A DNA stretch of 64,000 nucleotides, taken from assembly GCF_016757215.1 (NCBI RefSeq), contig NZ_JAESIY010000007.1:62001-126000 (forward strand), written 5' to 3'. The position numbers and the translations under genes are program-made. This document shows, in pieces, positions 35,810 through 44,699 of this stretch. Within the stretch, counting starts at the first letter, position 1. Each line of letters opens with the position of its first letter. The notes below the pieces were generated by a model. It was not told the origin of the DNA. It searched no databases and worked only from the letters and a program-made list of their open reading frames with translations. The DNA comes from Fulvivirga sediminis (GTDB taxonomy: Bacteria; Bacteroidota; Bacteroidia; Cytophagales; Cyclobacteriaceae).

Positions 35810-36200
35810 GATTAAAAGGGGCTTGTGATTTTTTGCTAAAATATTTGCAGTAAACACAAGGAAAAACGGGGGTAAAACGTGGGTTGATACGTGGCTACAA
35901 ACAAGCTAACATGTGGAGGCTAATTTAGTTCATTACTTCATTTCGATATTATATTGCATTTCTTTGATTTACTCATATAGAATTCCATATTCTTAGCCTA
36001 AAAAAAAGGGCAGAGTGATAACATAAGAATTTAGTTAAAATACTCAATTTATAAAGTCGGATCAAAGCTCGATTAATTAAATGGCGTTTAACCCTTCAGA
36101 ATTCTGGAGATAGGGACATTGTGAAAGACCATTTGGCGGAGCTATAAGCTACCCCGTATACAATATTTTAATTATCCCAAAGACTGTCCCCGTTCCGACC
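35810..36200. other. 391-bp gap
   Basis: AT-rich, no recognisable gene or hairpin. It marks the change from the envelope block to the mobile-element remnant region. Confidence 0.4.
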
Positions 36201-36466
36201 TTTCAATTTAGCGGCTGTTACCTTGGCTTAGACTGTACTTATAGATGCATTGGCGAGTACGAAAAATCCATAGCTCTTTTTGATAGGGCAATAAAAGAAT
36301 TTCCTATCGTTAATGAATATAAAGTTTTAAAGCTATGGCTTTATATAATTTAGACAACCATAAAGAAGCTATGGACTTATTGTTGAATGTTATTGGTACA
36401 ACAAGTAATGATACAGGCGTTCAAGAAGATCAAGAAGCCATTGCATATTATTCTGATAAAACTTGA
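36201..36466 (+). pseudogene. Truncated, frameshifted tetratricopeptide-repeat gene
   Basis: One frame gives GCYLGLDCTYRCIGEYEKS, IALFDRAIKEFPIVNEYKV; the next frame gives FKAMALYNLDNHKEAMDLLL and ends EAIAYYSDKT-stop at 36464-36466. Together they read as the last TPR repeat and C-terminus of a TPR protein. A single T lost from the run at about 36326-36329 (GTTTTAAA) explains the shift; the N-terminal part is missing altogether. Confidence 0.65.
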
Positions 36467-36481
36467 TAAAAACTTCATCTA

Positions 36482-37270
36482 ATGAAACTACCTTTATATC
36501 AAATCGATGCTTTTACCGATAAAATATTTGGCGGCAATCCAGCCTGTGTAGTGCCTTTGAAAAATTGGCTACCAGACGAGGTACTTTTGAAAATTGCAAA
36601 AGAAAATGCAGTAGCTGAAACTGCCTTTTTTGTTAATAAAGGAGACCGAATACATTTAAGATGGTTTACCCCAGAAATTGAAATGGATCTGTGTGGACAC
36701 GCCACATTAGCAACTGCTCATTCGTTAAAATCCATTTTAGAATATCCTAATGACAAGATTATTTTTGAAACTTTGAGCGGAGAACTAATTGTTTCGGTTA
36801 AAAATGACTTATATTCATTAGACTTCCCTTCTAGAATGCCAGTACTTACTGAGTTGCCGAAAATCATTCAAAAATCATTGAACTTACAACCAAAAGAAAC
36901 TTTAAAATCAAGAGACTATGTACTGGTTTACGACACTGAAGAGGAAATACGGAATATTAAAATTAACCGACAAATCTTTGATCAAATCAACCTTGACCCT
37001 GGTGGAGTCGTTGTTACAGCTAAAGGCCAAAATTGTGATTTTGTGTCAAGGTATTTCACTCCGCAATCTACAATTTTAGAAGACCCAGTAACAGGTTCTT
37101 CACATTGTTCTCTAATCCCTTTTTGGTCATCAAGATTAAAAAAAGAAAAATTAAATGCTCTCCAAATTTCTGATAGAGTAGGAATTTTGGAATGTGAAAA
37201 CAAAAAAGATAGAGTTATAATTAGTGGGAAAGCAAAGACGTATTCTGTAGGGAATTTATGGATTGAATAA
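36482..37270 (+). CDS. PhzF-family epimerase/isomerase-like protein
   Basis: 262 residues with the diaminopimelate-epimerase-like fold of the PhzF family: IDAFTDKIFGGNPACVV, the putative catalytic Glu in AVAETAFF (about residue 45), MDLCGHATLATAH and near the end EDPVTGSSHCSLIPFW. Substrates vary across the family and none can be inferred. It lies among decayed mobile DNA and is followed directly by a hairpin repeated at 37771, so it may have arrived horizontally. Confidence 0.92.
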   Translation: MKLPLYQIDAFTDKIFGGNPACVVPLKNWLPDEVLLKIAKENAVAETAFFVNKGDRIHLRWFTPEIEMDLCGHATLATAHSLKSILEYPNDKIIFETLSGELIVSVKNDLYSLDFPSRMPVLTELPKIIQKSLNLQPKETLKSRDYVLVYDTEEEIRNIKINRQIFDQINLDPGGVVVTAKGQNCDFVSRYFTPQSTILEDPVTGSSHCSLIPFWSSRLKKEKLNALQISDRVGILECENKKDRVIISGKAKTYSVGNLWIE

Positions 37271-37320
37271 ACTACCGTCACTCGTGTAGACGGCCCTGAG
37301 CAATAAGCTCATCGTGCGCC
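37271..37320 (+). repeat. Exon-like hairpin repeat, copy 1
   Basis: ACTACCGTCACTCGTGTAGA, then GGCCCTGAGC-AATAA-GCTCATCG and GTGCGCC. It is repeated with small changes at 37771-37817. The stem (CTGAGC/GCTCA) ends exactly where the intron-like sequence starts with GTGCG. Confidence 0.6.
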
Positions 37321-37613
37321 TCACACCTCCCGGCGTAGTTTGCCCAGAATCAGGACATCGGTATTAATAGTTCTGCATGCTGTATTTGAGATGGTGGAGA
37401 CTTTAATAGAGTCAACCCACCGACGTTGTTTTGAAGGAGATAGCGTCAAACCATCTAGAGGTGCTGAAGTAAAGAGCTTTGGTGCTGAGCGTAGAGGAAA
37501 AGTTATCCCGTGAGGGTAATAGGTATTTGTATGAGAGTTGAACGTAAGTGAACTGCCGATGAGGGGCCGAGAAGTGGTTACCCCCAGTCAAAAGTTACGG
37601 AGTGAAAATCAGT
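37314..37613 (+). mobile_element. Group II intron-like 5' fragment (no ORF, no domain V)
   Basis: Begins GTGCGCC, matching the GUGYG 5' end of group II introns, directly after a hairpin, the target type of group IIC introns. Internal blocks recall domain I: GTTGAACGTAAGTGAACTGCC, in two overlapping pieces around 37532-37552, and GGAAAAGTTATCCC (37496-37509). No reverse transcriptase and no domain V hairpin follow, so it is a truncated relic. Identification is from memory of such RNAs and not from alignment. Confidence 0.5.
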
Positions 37614-37630
37614 GTTTTTTCTAACATTGA

Positions 37631-37765
37631 ATACAGAAGTTATCTGTTTACTTTCAGCATGACTGGCATCTTTCAGGTGGCAAGACTTATACTTGGTCTC
37701 AAATTTGGAATTTGTTCGGCAATAAAACCGGAAACGGATTGACTGAAAAAATGAAAAACAAATAA
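37631..37765 (+). pseudogene. Orphan C-terminal coding fragment
   Basis: Open frame ending LSVYFQHDWHLSGGKTYTWS, QIWNLFGNKTGNGLTEKM, KNK-stop; an in-frame TGA precedes it and there is no start codon. The composition (aromatics, Gly, no low complexity) is protein-like. I do not recognise the family. It is followed 5 bp later by copy 2 of the hairpin repeat, as PhzF is by copy 1. Confidence 0.4.
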
Positions 37766-37770
37766 AATCT

Positions 37771-37817
37771 ACTGCTAATCGTGCAGATGGCCGTGAGCTA
37801 TAAGCTCACGGTGCGCC
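37771..37817 (+). repeat. Exon-like hairpin repeat, copy 2
   Basis: ACTGCTAATCGTGCAGATGG, then CCGTGAGC-TATAA-GCTCACGG and GTGCGCC; here the stem is perfect (CCGTGAGC/GCTCACGG). The sequence after GTGCGCC differs from copy 1. Confidence 0.6.
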
Positions 37818-37908
37818 ACAGTATCTGGCGAATAGTTCTCGTACCTTTAGATTCATCGAATCCCGGGTTGTAGTATCATTAATAAATGTTTCTTTTAACT
37901 ATGTGGTT

Positions 37909-38666
37909 TTAGGAAGCTTTCCCAAAAGTTGCCCCAATTCTACCTTGTACCTGCTCCATATCTCTTCCGAGCTTATCTTCTAACACGGAGGCGTAGATTT
38001 GAGTGGTCGTAATCTTAGTATGTCCCAGCATTTGGCTAATAGATTCTATAGGCACACCCTGTGACAGGGTGATAGTGGTAGCAAAAGTATATCTGGCCAG
38101 ATGGAAGGTGAGGTTCCTTTTTATGCCACATATATCAGCAATTTCTTTGAGATAGGCGTTGAGCCGCTGATTAGAAATGCGAGGAAACAACCTTTCATTT
38201 TCCTGAGCAAGAGGGTGATTTCTATATTTCTGAATTAAGCTCATGGCCTGATCTAATAGCGGTATTTCAGCTGTAGTTTTAGTTTTCTGCCTTTTAATTT
38301 TTAGCCAAGGCTTATGGTTGATGTAATGAACATTATCCTGTGATAAGTTAACAAAGTCAATGTACGATAAGCCTGTATAGCAGCTGAATAGAAAATAGTC
38401 CTTAACTACTTCAACTCTCTATAGTGAATATATGTTGATGTAGAGTCTGAACTCTTTCATTGAAAGAACTTCTCTCTTAGGCCATTTAAAATGCCATTTA
38501 AAAGAGGAGAGGGGGTTGCTCTTAATCCAGTCTCTACGTATAGCATCATTGAGCACTTTCTTAAGCATTCTAATATATTTCATGGCTGTGTTTGAGCTGT
38601 GTTTGAGCTCAGTTTATCGTTATTGCGCAGGTATTGTTCAAAATTGACAGTCAATTGATAATTGAG
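37909..38666 (-). pseudogene. Tyrosine recombinase/integrase, decayed
   Basis: The C-terminal part (38244-37909) is open and carries HLARYTFATTITL, the LGHTKITTTQIYA box with the nucleophile Tyr. The frame extends upstream through GLSYIDFVNLSQDNVHYINH but meets an in-frame TAG at 38419-38421. Further upstream AMKYIRMLKKVLNDAIRRDW belongs to the core-binding domain, and an 11-bp tandem duplication (GTGTTTGAGCT at 38588-38598 and 38599-38609) breaks the frame from TVNFEQYLRNNDKLSSNT. The N-terminal arm domain is gone. It lies 340 bp from tRNA-Asp, a common integration target. Confidence 0.88.
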
Positions 38667-38850
38667 TTAACAGCCAAATTAAGTTGAACTTGTAATCAAA
38701 TAAAATATTGTAGTCCTAATTTATTAGCCGAATAAGAATGTTTGAGGTCTTTTCATCGCGTTTAAAATGTTGTAGTGAACAATCAAATACGTCCATTTAC
38801 ATCGCATATTTTAACGGATATAATTAATTGATAAACAGTTAATTATAGCT

Positions 38851-38904
38851 AATTCGGTTAACAAAAATAAATAAAAAAACTGTTAACCGAATTGTTAACC
38901 GAAT
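38851..38904. repeat. Inverted and direct copies of AATTCGGTTAACA near tRNA-Asp
   Basis: AATTCGGTTAACA (38851-38863), its perfect inverse TGTTAACCGAATT (38881-38893), and a further direct copy TGTTAACCGAAT (38893-38904). The 17-nt spacer is A-rich. The position between the recombinase relic and tRNA-Asp suggests former recombinase or accessory-protein binding sites. Confidence 0.6.
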
Positions 38905-38946
38905 CAGATGAAAAGGAATGTGTTTCGATGGTAGCTTAAAAAGCAA

Positions 38947-38980
38947 AAAGCCGCTTAAATCATAAAATTTAAGCGGCTTT
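38947..38980. terminator. Bidirectional terminator downstream of tRNA-Asp
   Basis: A 14-bp perfect stem, AAAGCCGCTTAAAT (38947-38960) with ATTTAAGCGGCTTT (38967-38980), loop CATAAA. It is GC-rich at the base with A/T tracts on both sides and stands 23 nt after the tRNA 3' end. Confidence 0.85.
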
Positions 38981-39003
38981 AGTGTTATTAGACTCTCGTC
39001 TTG

Positions 39004-39077
39004 CGGTCTGGACGGGACTCGAACCCGCGACCTCCTGCGTGACAGGCAGGCATTCTAACCAGCTGAACTACCAGACC
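39004..39077 (-). tRNA. tRNA-Asp (anticodon GTC)
   Basis: On the minus strand the acceptor stem GGTCTGG pairs with CCAGACC, followed by discriminator G. The anticodon arm CCTGC-CTGTCAC-GCAGG exposes GTC; the T arm is CGCGGGTTCGAGTCCCG. CCA is not encoded. 74 nt. An integrase relic and a terminator lie on its 3' side. Confidence 0.97.
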
Positions 39078-39537
39078 GTGTTTCTAATAGGGTTGCAAAT
39101 ATAGGTTATCGTTCCTTATATACAATACTTGCACTCAAAATTTCTTGATTATTTTTTAAAAAATAACTCAACTAATTGATAGTCAAATAAATAAATTAAG
39201 ATGTTTATTGGGTTGATTTTATCAAACGTACTCATATCTCAACCAATTGTATAGCTCCAAAATAAAACTCAATATCTACTTAACTTTATAAGTCCTACAA
39301 CCACTTACATTAGTATAGCTACTATTACAACTTACTATTGCATCAACAAATACCAAGCAGCAGTATTATTAGATGCTAACTGCGCCTAAAACTATAAATA
39401 ATCTTATGGATGGCTGCTTCTACGGTTACCGCAAGCATCATTCAGAAATTCAAAATAGTAAAAGCTTAAAGAACTCTATTCCATCGTGAATAACAAAATT
39501 TAAACTACATTCAATAAGAGTCTATTTTTTTAAACTT
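39078..39537. other. 460-bp gap
   Basis: AT-rich, no gene, repeat or strong hairpin seen. Confidence 0.4.
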
Positions 39538-41139
39538 ATGATCTCACGATTTTTATTTATCCTTTTGTTTAGTTTGGCCTACAGACTACTATTCTCTCAG
39601 AATGTAGAAGTAACTGCCAGCAAACCATACAGGGCGATAAATGCTTTAAAAAATCTATATTTCTATTACAATGATCAGGTAATAAGTGTTAAAATCGGAG
39701 ATAAGGCCATTGTTATACAAAAATTTGATAAACAAGGTAATTTTAAACAACAGCGTGAATATAAGGATTTACCTAAAACAGCCTCTATAGAGAGAATAGG
39801 AGAACATAATGGTTCATATTATGTATTCTACTCAGTTTGGAACAGCTCTAAAAAGCAATTAGATTTATTTTATAGAGAAATCAATTTTGCCACAGGAGTA
39901 TTGGAAAGGGAAAGCAGAAAAATACTTACCGTTATTGGCAAAGTAGCCGATAATTTCACCTTATCATCATCCAGACTACTAGTTCGTAATCATTTCGATT
40001 TTCAATATTCTAAAGATCATTCCAGATTATTAATCCAATACCGAAGAATACTTAAGCAAAAAGGCGATACTAATAATCATGATGTTATCGGTTTTGAGGT
40101 GTTTGATAGATATTTTAATCAATTATTTCATGCCGAAGTAGCAATGCCTTACACCAAGAAAATGATGGATAACCTAGACTATACGGTGGATCGCAATGGA
40201 ACCCCATATGTAATAGCTAAGGTTTATAATGATGAAACTACAGACAGGAGCAACTCAAATAAAGAATTACCAAATTACCATATAGAGATATTGAAGATTG
40301 GTGCTGGCCAGGTTACCGCTAAGCCTATTGCTTTAGAAAGTCGATTCATTAATAGTGTAGCCATTTTCGAGACCTCGGATAGCTTCATGACGGGAGCCGG
40401 GCTATATCATAACGGAACCGACAGACATGATGCAGATGGTATTTTTGTATTTAAAATAAAAAAGGATGGAGAAACCTTAGAAACCTTTGCTTACGACATT
40501 CCTTCAGAGGTAATTAATGCTCATGTGAAATCAAGTATTGCTCGAAAAAACCGCAAGAAATCCGAGGAAGAAGAGGTTTTGAGTGATATGTTTTTTGATA
40601 TAGTGAGGGTGATGAATGATGGCAGCGTATTGCTCGTAGCAGAACAGTACGAGGAGAGAGCCATAGCCAGCGCTATGAACGGAAGTGAACTGCTTTACCC
40701 TTATTACCTATACAATTCTATTTTGGCAGCTAAAGTGAGCACAGATGGAAGTATCGCCTGGATTAATAAAGTACCTAAAAGGCAAGCAGGTAGGAGAGGG
40801 CGAGGCAGCATGTCTTATCAGTACTTCTATCAGGGAGACAAGCATCATTTCATTTATCTGGATAACCCTGCTAATGCCGACCTGACAGAAGATGAAGTAC
40901 CTTCACCTGTTAGCAATATGGGGGCAGGGCTACTTACTGATTATTACATAGATGATGCTTCAGGCGATATGAAACGTATAAACGTGTTCAACTCTAAAGA
41001 TGTGGCTAATATGAAGGTAACTAGAGTAAGCCCTTTTAAAGTGATACAACTAAGCGAATATGAATTTTTTATAGAGGTTAATAAAAGAAAAAAAGGTAAT
41101 ATTATGCTTAAATTTAGATTGGATCCTGATCAGAATTAA
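39538..41139 (+). CDS. Secreted/exported hypothetical protein
   Basis: 533 residues, ATG 39538, with signal peptide MISRFLFILLFSLAYRLLFSQ. The body consists of repeating beta-strand segments (VISVKIGDKAIVIQKFD, GSYYVFYSVWNSSKKQLDLF, GIFVFKIKKDGETLETFAYD), suggesting a beta-propeller-like structure. No catalytic motif and no T9SS tail were found (it ends NIMLKFRLDPDQN). Function unknown; periplasmic or outer-leaflet location inferred. Confidence 0.7.
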   Translation: MISRFLFILLFSLAYRLLFSQNVEVTASKPYRAINALKNLYFYYNDQVISVKIGDKAIVIQKFDKQGNFKQQREYKDLPKTASIERIGEHNGSYYVFYSVWNSSKKQLDLFYREINFATGVLERESRKILTVIGKVADNFTLSSSRLLVRNHFDFQYSKDHSRLLIQYRRILKQKGDTNNHDVIGFEVFDRYFNQLFHAEVAMPYTKKMMDNLDYTVDRNGTPYVIAKVYNDETTDRSNSNKELPNYHIEILKIGAGQVTAKPIALESRFINSVAIFETSDSFMTGAGLYHNGTDRHDADGIFVFKIKKDGETLETFAYDIPSEVINAHVKSSIARKNRKKSEEEEVLSDMFFDIVRVMNDGSVLLVAEQYEERAIASAMNGSELLYPYYLYNSILAAKVSTDGSIAWINKVPKRQAGRRGRGSMSYQYFYQGDKHHFIYLDNPANADLTEDEVPSPVSNMGAGLLTDYYIDDASGDMKRINVFNSKDVANMKVTRVSPFKVIQLSEYEFFIEVNKRKKGNIMLKFRLDPDQN

Positions 41140-41169
41140 AGAATAGATCTTTAAAACTTAGTATAAACG

Positions 41170-41790
41170 ATGAAAACCCTTGTAAACCTAGAGCACTGGA
41201 ACCGTAAAGAGCATTTTCAATTCTTCTCGCAATTTGAAGAGCCATTTTACGGAATTAATGTGCAAATGGATTGTACTTATGCTTATAATAAAGCTAAAAA
41301 GCAAGGTGTATCTTTCTTTCTCTACTATCTATATCAAACCTTAAAAGCTGTTAACGAAACCGAAAATTTTAGATATAGAATAATTGGAGATCAAGTCTTT
41401 GAATATGATAAGGTTCATGCTTCCCCTACAATTATGCGTGATGATAATACTTTTGGCTTTGGATACATTGAATATCATGAAGCTACTGATATTTTTTATG
41501 CAAAAGCATCAAAAGAAATAGAAAGGGTTAAAAATTCCAATCGCCTGGAAGCCGCAGCTCGCGAAGATGTAATTCACTTTTCTGCCTTACCTTGGATTAA
41601 TTTTACAAGCGTATCGCATGCCCGAAGTTTCTCCTTTCCTGATAGTTGCCCAAAAATATCTGTAGGTAAAATGACAGAAAAATCAGGCATAAGATCTATG
41701 CCTGTGTCTGTTCATGTTCATCATGGCCTGGTAGATGGTTATCACGTTGGCCTTTTTATGGATCGATTACAAGACCTGCTACATAGTTGA
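41170..41790 (+). CDS. Chloramphenicol acetyltransferase-like acyltransferase
   Basis: 206 residues, trimeric CoA-dependent acetyltransferase fold of the CAT family. N-terminal WNRKEHFQFFSQFEEPFYGI, central FGFGYIEYHEATDIFY and the active site VHVHHGLVDGYHVGLF, with the HHxxxDG motif and catalytic His about 185. Such genes are often chromosomal in Bacteroidota and need not give resistance; the natural substrate is not known. It starts 30 bp after the preceding gene. Confidence 0.9.
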   Translation: MKTLVNLEHWNRKEHFQFFSQFEEPFYGINVQMDCTYAYNKAKKQGVSFFLYYLYQTLKAVNETENFRYRIIGDQVFEYDKVHASPTIMRDDNTFGFGYIEYHEATDIFYAKASKEIERVKNSNRLEAAAREDVIHFSALPWINFTSVSHARSFSFPDSCPKISVGKMTEKSGIRSMPVSVHVHHGLVDGYHVGLFMDRLQDLLHS

Positions 41791-41803
41791 TTGGAAAAAT
41801 CTC

Positions 41804-42772
41804 CTACATCACTTTCTTGACCTCTGCAGGCATCTTGTAGCCCTTCAGAGCCGCTATAAGATTCTTAGCCGCCAGTTCAGCCATTCTTGCCCTTGTCTCT
41901 TCTGTAGCCGAGCCTATATGCGGTAGCGTGCATACATTCTCCATGTAAAGCAAAGGGTTGACAGTAGAGGTAGGTTCCTGCTCAAAAACATCTAATCCGG
42001 CACCCCAGATTTGCTTATTATTTAACGCATCTATCAGGTCTTGTTCTACATGCAGTGCCCCGCGACCTGTATTGATAAAAATGGCCTTTGATTTCATTTT
42101 TCCAAAAGCATCTTTATTAAAAGTGCCTTTCGTTTGCTCCGTTAGTGGACTGTGAGCGGAGATGACATCACTCTCTTTTAGCAACTCATCCATAGTCACA
42201 TATTTGGCGTTCAGCTCCTTTTCAGCATCTTCATTCGAAGTTCGGTTATGATAGATAATATTCATACCGTAGGCATGATGACATTTTCGAGCCATTTCCA
42301 GACCTATCTTACCTAAACCAAATATTCCTAACGTCTTACCATACAATTCAATCCCCAGGCCCCCCGTAGGCTGAAACATACCCCAGGTTCCATTAATTAT
42401 TCGCTTATGATGAAAAAAGGCCTTTCTACTTGTAGCCAGTAGTAGTAAAAAAGCAATATCAGCAGTAGCCTGACTTAGTACATTAGGAGTATGACCAATT
42501 TTGATGTCAAATTTTTTAGCCGCAGCAATATCGATGTTATTAAAACCTACAGAGGTCAGAGAAATCACCTTCAGGTGAGCCAGCTTTTCTAGTAAATCAT
42601 GATCAAACTTAGAGGCATCTGCATTAATTATACCATCAGCCTTCAGACTTAGCTCTATCAGCTCTTCTCTGGTTTGGGGTACATCCTTATCCCAAATGGT
42701 ATAGGTAATGCCCTCCTCATCTAGCAAATGATAAGCGATATTTGGTAATGGACGGGTTATAAAAATATGCAT
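41804..42772 (-). CDS. D-isomer 2-hydroxyacid dehydrogenase (glyoxylate/hydroxypyruvate reductase-like)
   Basis: 322 residues. NAD(P)-binding site GKTLGIFGLGKIGLEMARKC (GxGxxG) and catalytic residues in the usual places: Arg in FINTGRGALHVEQDLI, Glu in FEQEP and His in TLPHIGSATEETR. The start MHIFITRPLPNIAYHLLDEE is typical for D-glycerate dehydrogenases. Cytosolic. Reduction of glyoxylate or hydroxypyruvate is likely, the exact substrate is inference. Confidence 0.92.
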   Translation of the reverse strand: MHIFITRPLPNIAYHLLDEEGITYTIWDKDVPQTREELIELSLKADGIINADASKFDHDLLEKLAHLKVISLTSVGFNNIDIAAAKKFDIKIGHTPNVLSQATADIAFLLLLATSRKAFFHHKRIINGTWGMFQPTGGLGIELYGKTLGIFGLGKIGLEMARKCHHAYGMNIIYHNRTSNEDAEKELNAKYVTMDELLKESDVISAHSPLTEQTKGTFNKDAFGKMKSKAIFINTGRGALHVEQDLIDALNNKQIWGAGLDVFEQEPTSTVNPLLYMENVCTLPHIGSATEETRARMAELAAKNLIAALKGYKMPAEVKKVM

Positions 42773-42924
42773 ACAAATATATTTCTCTTTACTCAGATAG
42801 TTTTCTTTGGTATCAAGGACAAAAAACTAATTTAATTGTTTTAACCACAACATTCATCCTATCTTTTTGTCATTAAATTTTTAACCATATGCTTTTTCTG
42901 ATAGTTTGGCACTAAACTACTTTC

Positions 42925-43515
42925 ATGAAAACAAAACTAAGAACTCATTTTGAGGCATTGGTTCCCTTGACTGATGATGAATTTAACTTCGTTCACAGTC
43001 ATTTCTCTTCACAAACGGCCAAAAGGAGTACATACCTCATCAAGGAAGGAGAACCTGTTAAATACGTCTACTTTGTGATCTCAGGACTACTAAAATTAAT
43101 TTATACTAATGAATCAGGAGAAGAATCCATTGTTTCTTTCGCTATGGAAGACTGGTGGGAAAGTGATTATATGGCCTTTTATTCCGGATCTAAGGCACAT
43201 CTTTCATTACAATGTCTTGAAGATTCAGTGCTATACAGAATTAGCTTGGAGGATTACCAAAACCTATGCGACAAGTCCCAGAAGATGCTACGTTTCTTTC
43301 TGCAAAAAGCACAAAGAGGTCATATAGGATCACAGCAGAGGATCATCTCATTTCTTACGTTAAGTGCCAAGGATAGATACGAGCATTTGATAGATCGTTA
43401 CCCTGCATTATTACAACGTGTTCCTAAAACGCAGCTAGCCTCATACCTTGGCGTATCGCGCGAAACACTAAGTCGGTTATACTCTTCCAAATCATACCTA
43501 GACAGAACGACTTAA
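42925..43515 (+). CDS. Crp/Fnr-family transcriptional regulator
   Basis: 196 residues. cNMP-binding-like domain (about 20-120; YLIKEGEPVKYVYFVISGLL) and a C-terminal winged helix with QLASYLGVSRETLSRLYS. No Fe-S cysteine cluster as in Fnr. The target is not known; the RidA gene starts 137 bp downstream in the same direction. Confidence 0.9.
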   Translation: MKTKLRTHFEALVPLTDDEFNFVHSHFSSQTAKRSTYLIKEGEPVKYVYFVISGLLKLIYTNESGEESIVSFAMEDWWESDYMAFYSGSKAHLSLQCLEDSVLYRISLEDYQNLCDKSQKMLRFFLQKAQRGHIGSQQRIISFLTLSAKDRYEHLIDRYPALLQRVPKTQLASYLGVSRETLSRLYSSKSYLDRTT

Positions 43516-43651
43516 AATAACTACTTATAGTCTTGTGCTCATTTCTACGGGAATAGTGACATAAGTCACAGGTATCAAAGGCTGTGGGTTTACAACTTTG
43601 CATCATATTAATCATTCAAGTGCTATGAAGCACGGTAAAATTTTTATGAAT

Positions 43652-44041
43652 ATGGAAAAGAGAATTGTAAACCCTTGGAATTGGCAAGATGAAAGAAGCT
43701 ACGTACAAGCGGTAGAAGTAAAGCACGTAGAAAGTACTTTGTATGTATCTGGTCAAACAGCCATAAGTACTGATGGTATAGCAAGCCAAGCAGATATGAG
43801 AACACAGTTAATGGAGGCTATACAAAACCTGGAACAGGTAATAACAGAAGCAGGCTTTAGCTGCGAAAACATAGTAAGACTTAATATTTACACTACTTCT
43901 TCCGAAGAATTATGGCCTCATTTTGATGTATTTCAAGATTGGGTTAAAAAGCATAATATGAAACAAGCTTCCACATTAATGGAGGTAAGTAGCTTATTTG
44001 AAACCTTAAAAGTAGAGCTTGAAGCTACTGTAGTTAAATAA
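43652..44041 (+). CDS. RidA/YjgF/YER057c family protein
   Basis: 129 residues from ATG 43652 (MEKRIVNPWNWQDERSYVQA); several upstream ATGs exist (43598, 43625, 43646) but lack family similarity. Motifs LYVSGQTAIS, MRTQLMEAIQNLEQVITEAG and NIVRLNIYTTS; the Arg that binds carboxylates in imine deaminases is represented by VRLNIYT. Members remove reactive enamines/imines. Cytosolic trimer expected. Confidence 0.9.
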   Translation: MEKRIVNPWNWQDERSYVQAVEVKHVESTLYVSGQTAISTDGIASQADMRTQLMEAIQNLEQVITEAGFSCENIVRLNIYTTSSEELWPHFDVFQDWVKKHNMKQASTLMEVSSLFETLKVELEATVVK

Positions 44042-44089
44042 TAAGCCGTTTTTGCTTGAAAATCGCCATCACGCACAAAACAGATAATA

Positions 44090-44120
44090 CTATGCAGCAG
44101 CTTTCAACGCTGCTGCATAG
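44090..44120. terminator. Bidirectional terminator between convergent genes
   Basis: CTATGCAGCAGC (44090-44101) pairs perfectly with GCTGCTGCATAG (44109-44120), loop TTTCAAC. It lies between the converging RidA and thioredoxin-like genes. Confidence 0.85.
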
Positions 44121-44135
44121 CTTAATCATGTATAT

Positions 44136-44699
44136 TTATAAGCTTGGCACTGCCCTAAGCAACTGTAAAATTTCTGCTTGCAGCTCAACACCTTTATCTT
44201 TATTGTACCAATTCTGCACTTGCTCTGTGAGAACTTCATGGGATACTTCTGCTGCTTTTAATTCTGCTACTAACTCTTGAGCTCCTTTAGGTCTGGGCCC
44301 CCAGGTAAATAAGTCATTGTCGTTAGCATCTCTCACTACTAATTTTGGTATACTTTTACCGCCATTGGTTAAATAGGAATCAATTAAAAAAGGCTCTTGA
44401 TCCCTAAGTTGAATGTCATAAGTGATATTAGGGTTCTGTTCTGCCAGCTTTACCAGAAAAGCCAATGAAGCTCCTGCATCTCCACACCACGGCTCGGTGA
44501 TAATGATCCATTTCTGAGCCTTAACGTTTTTAACTTCCCTCACTAGCTCTTCATCAAGCTGCAATGTTTTGTACCAGCGCTTCAATCGTGAAAAATTGAG
44601 TTTGGTATAATTTAAATAATTAGGATTGTCATAAGGAGGAGCAGGGTTATCACTGTTCAAGATCTCCTCAAATAATCTCTTATAATCTTGGTAATCCAT
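44136..44699 (-). CDS. Thioredoxin-like protein with single-cysteine WCGDA site
   Basis: About 187 residues from ATG 44699 (MDYQDYKRLFEEILNSD). Thioredoxin fold with WIIITEPWCGDAGASLAFL: the usual C-x-x-C is replaced by C-x-x-A, so a classical disulfide exchange is unlikely; NGGKSIPKLVVRD includes the cis-Pro. This family (thioredoxin_9-like) is common in Bacteroidota, function unsettled. No signal peptide. Confidence 0.85.
   Translation of the reverse strand: MDYQDYKRLFEEILNSDNPAPPYDNPNYLNYTKLNFSRLKRWYKTLQLDEELVREVKNVKAQKWIIITEPWCGDAGASLAFLVKLAEQNPNITYDIQLRDQEPFLIDSYLTNGGKSIPKLVVRDANDNDLFTWGPRPKGAQELVAELKAAEVSHEVLTEQVQNWYNKDKGVELQAEILQLLRAVPSL

Noticed and set aside
37771-37817. Hairpin repeats as integron attC sites
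   Set aside because: The core motifs RYYYAAC/GTTRRRY are not found at the ends and the integrase nearby is a standard tyrosine recombinase without the integron-specific segment visible.
41170-41790. CAT-like gene as an acquired antibiotic resistance gene
   Set aside because: No mobile element or foreign composition around it; such CAT-fold genes are ordinary in this phylum.
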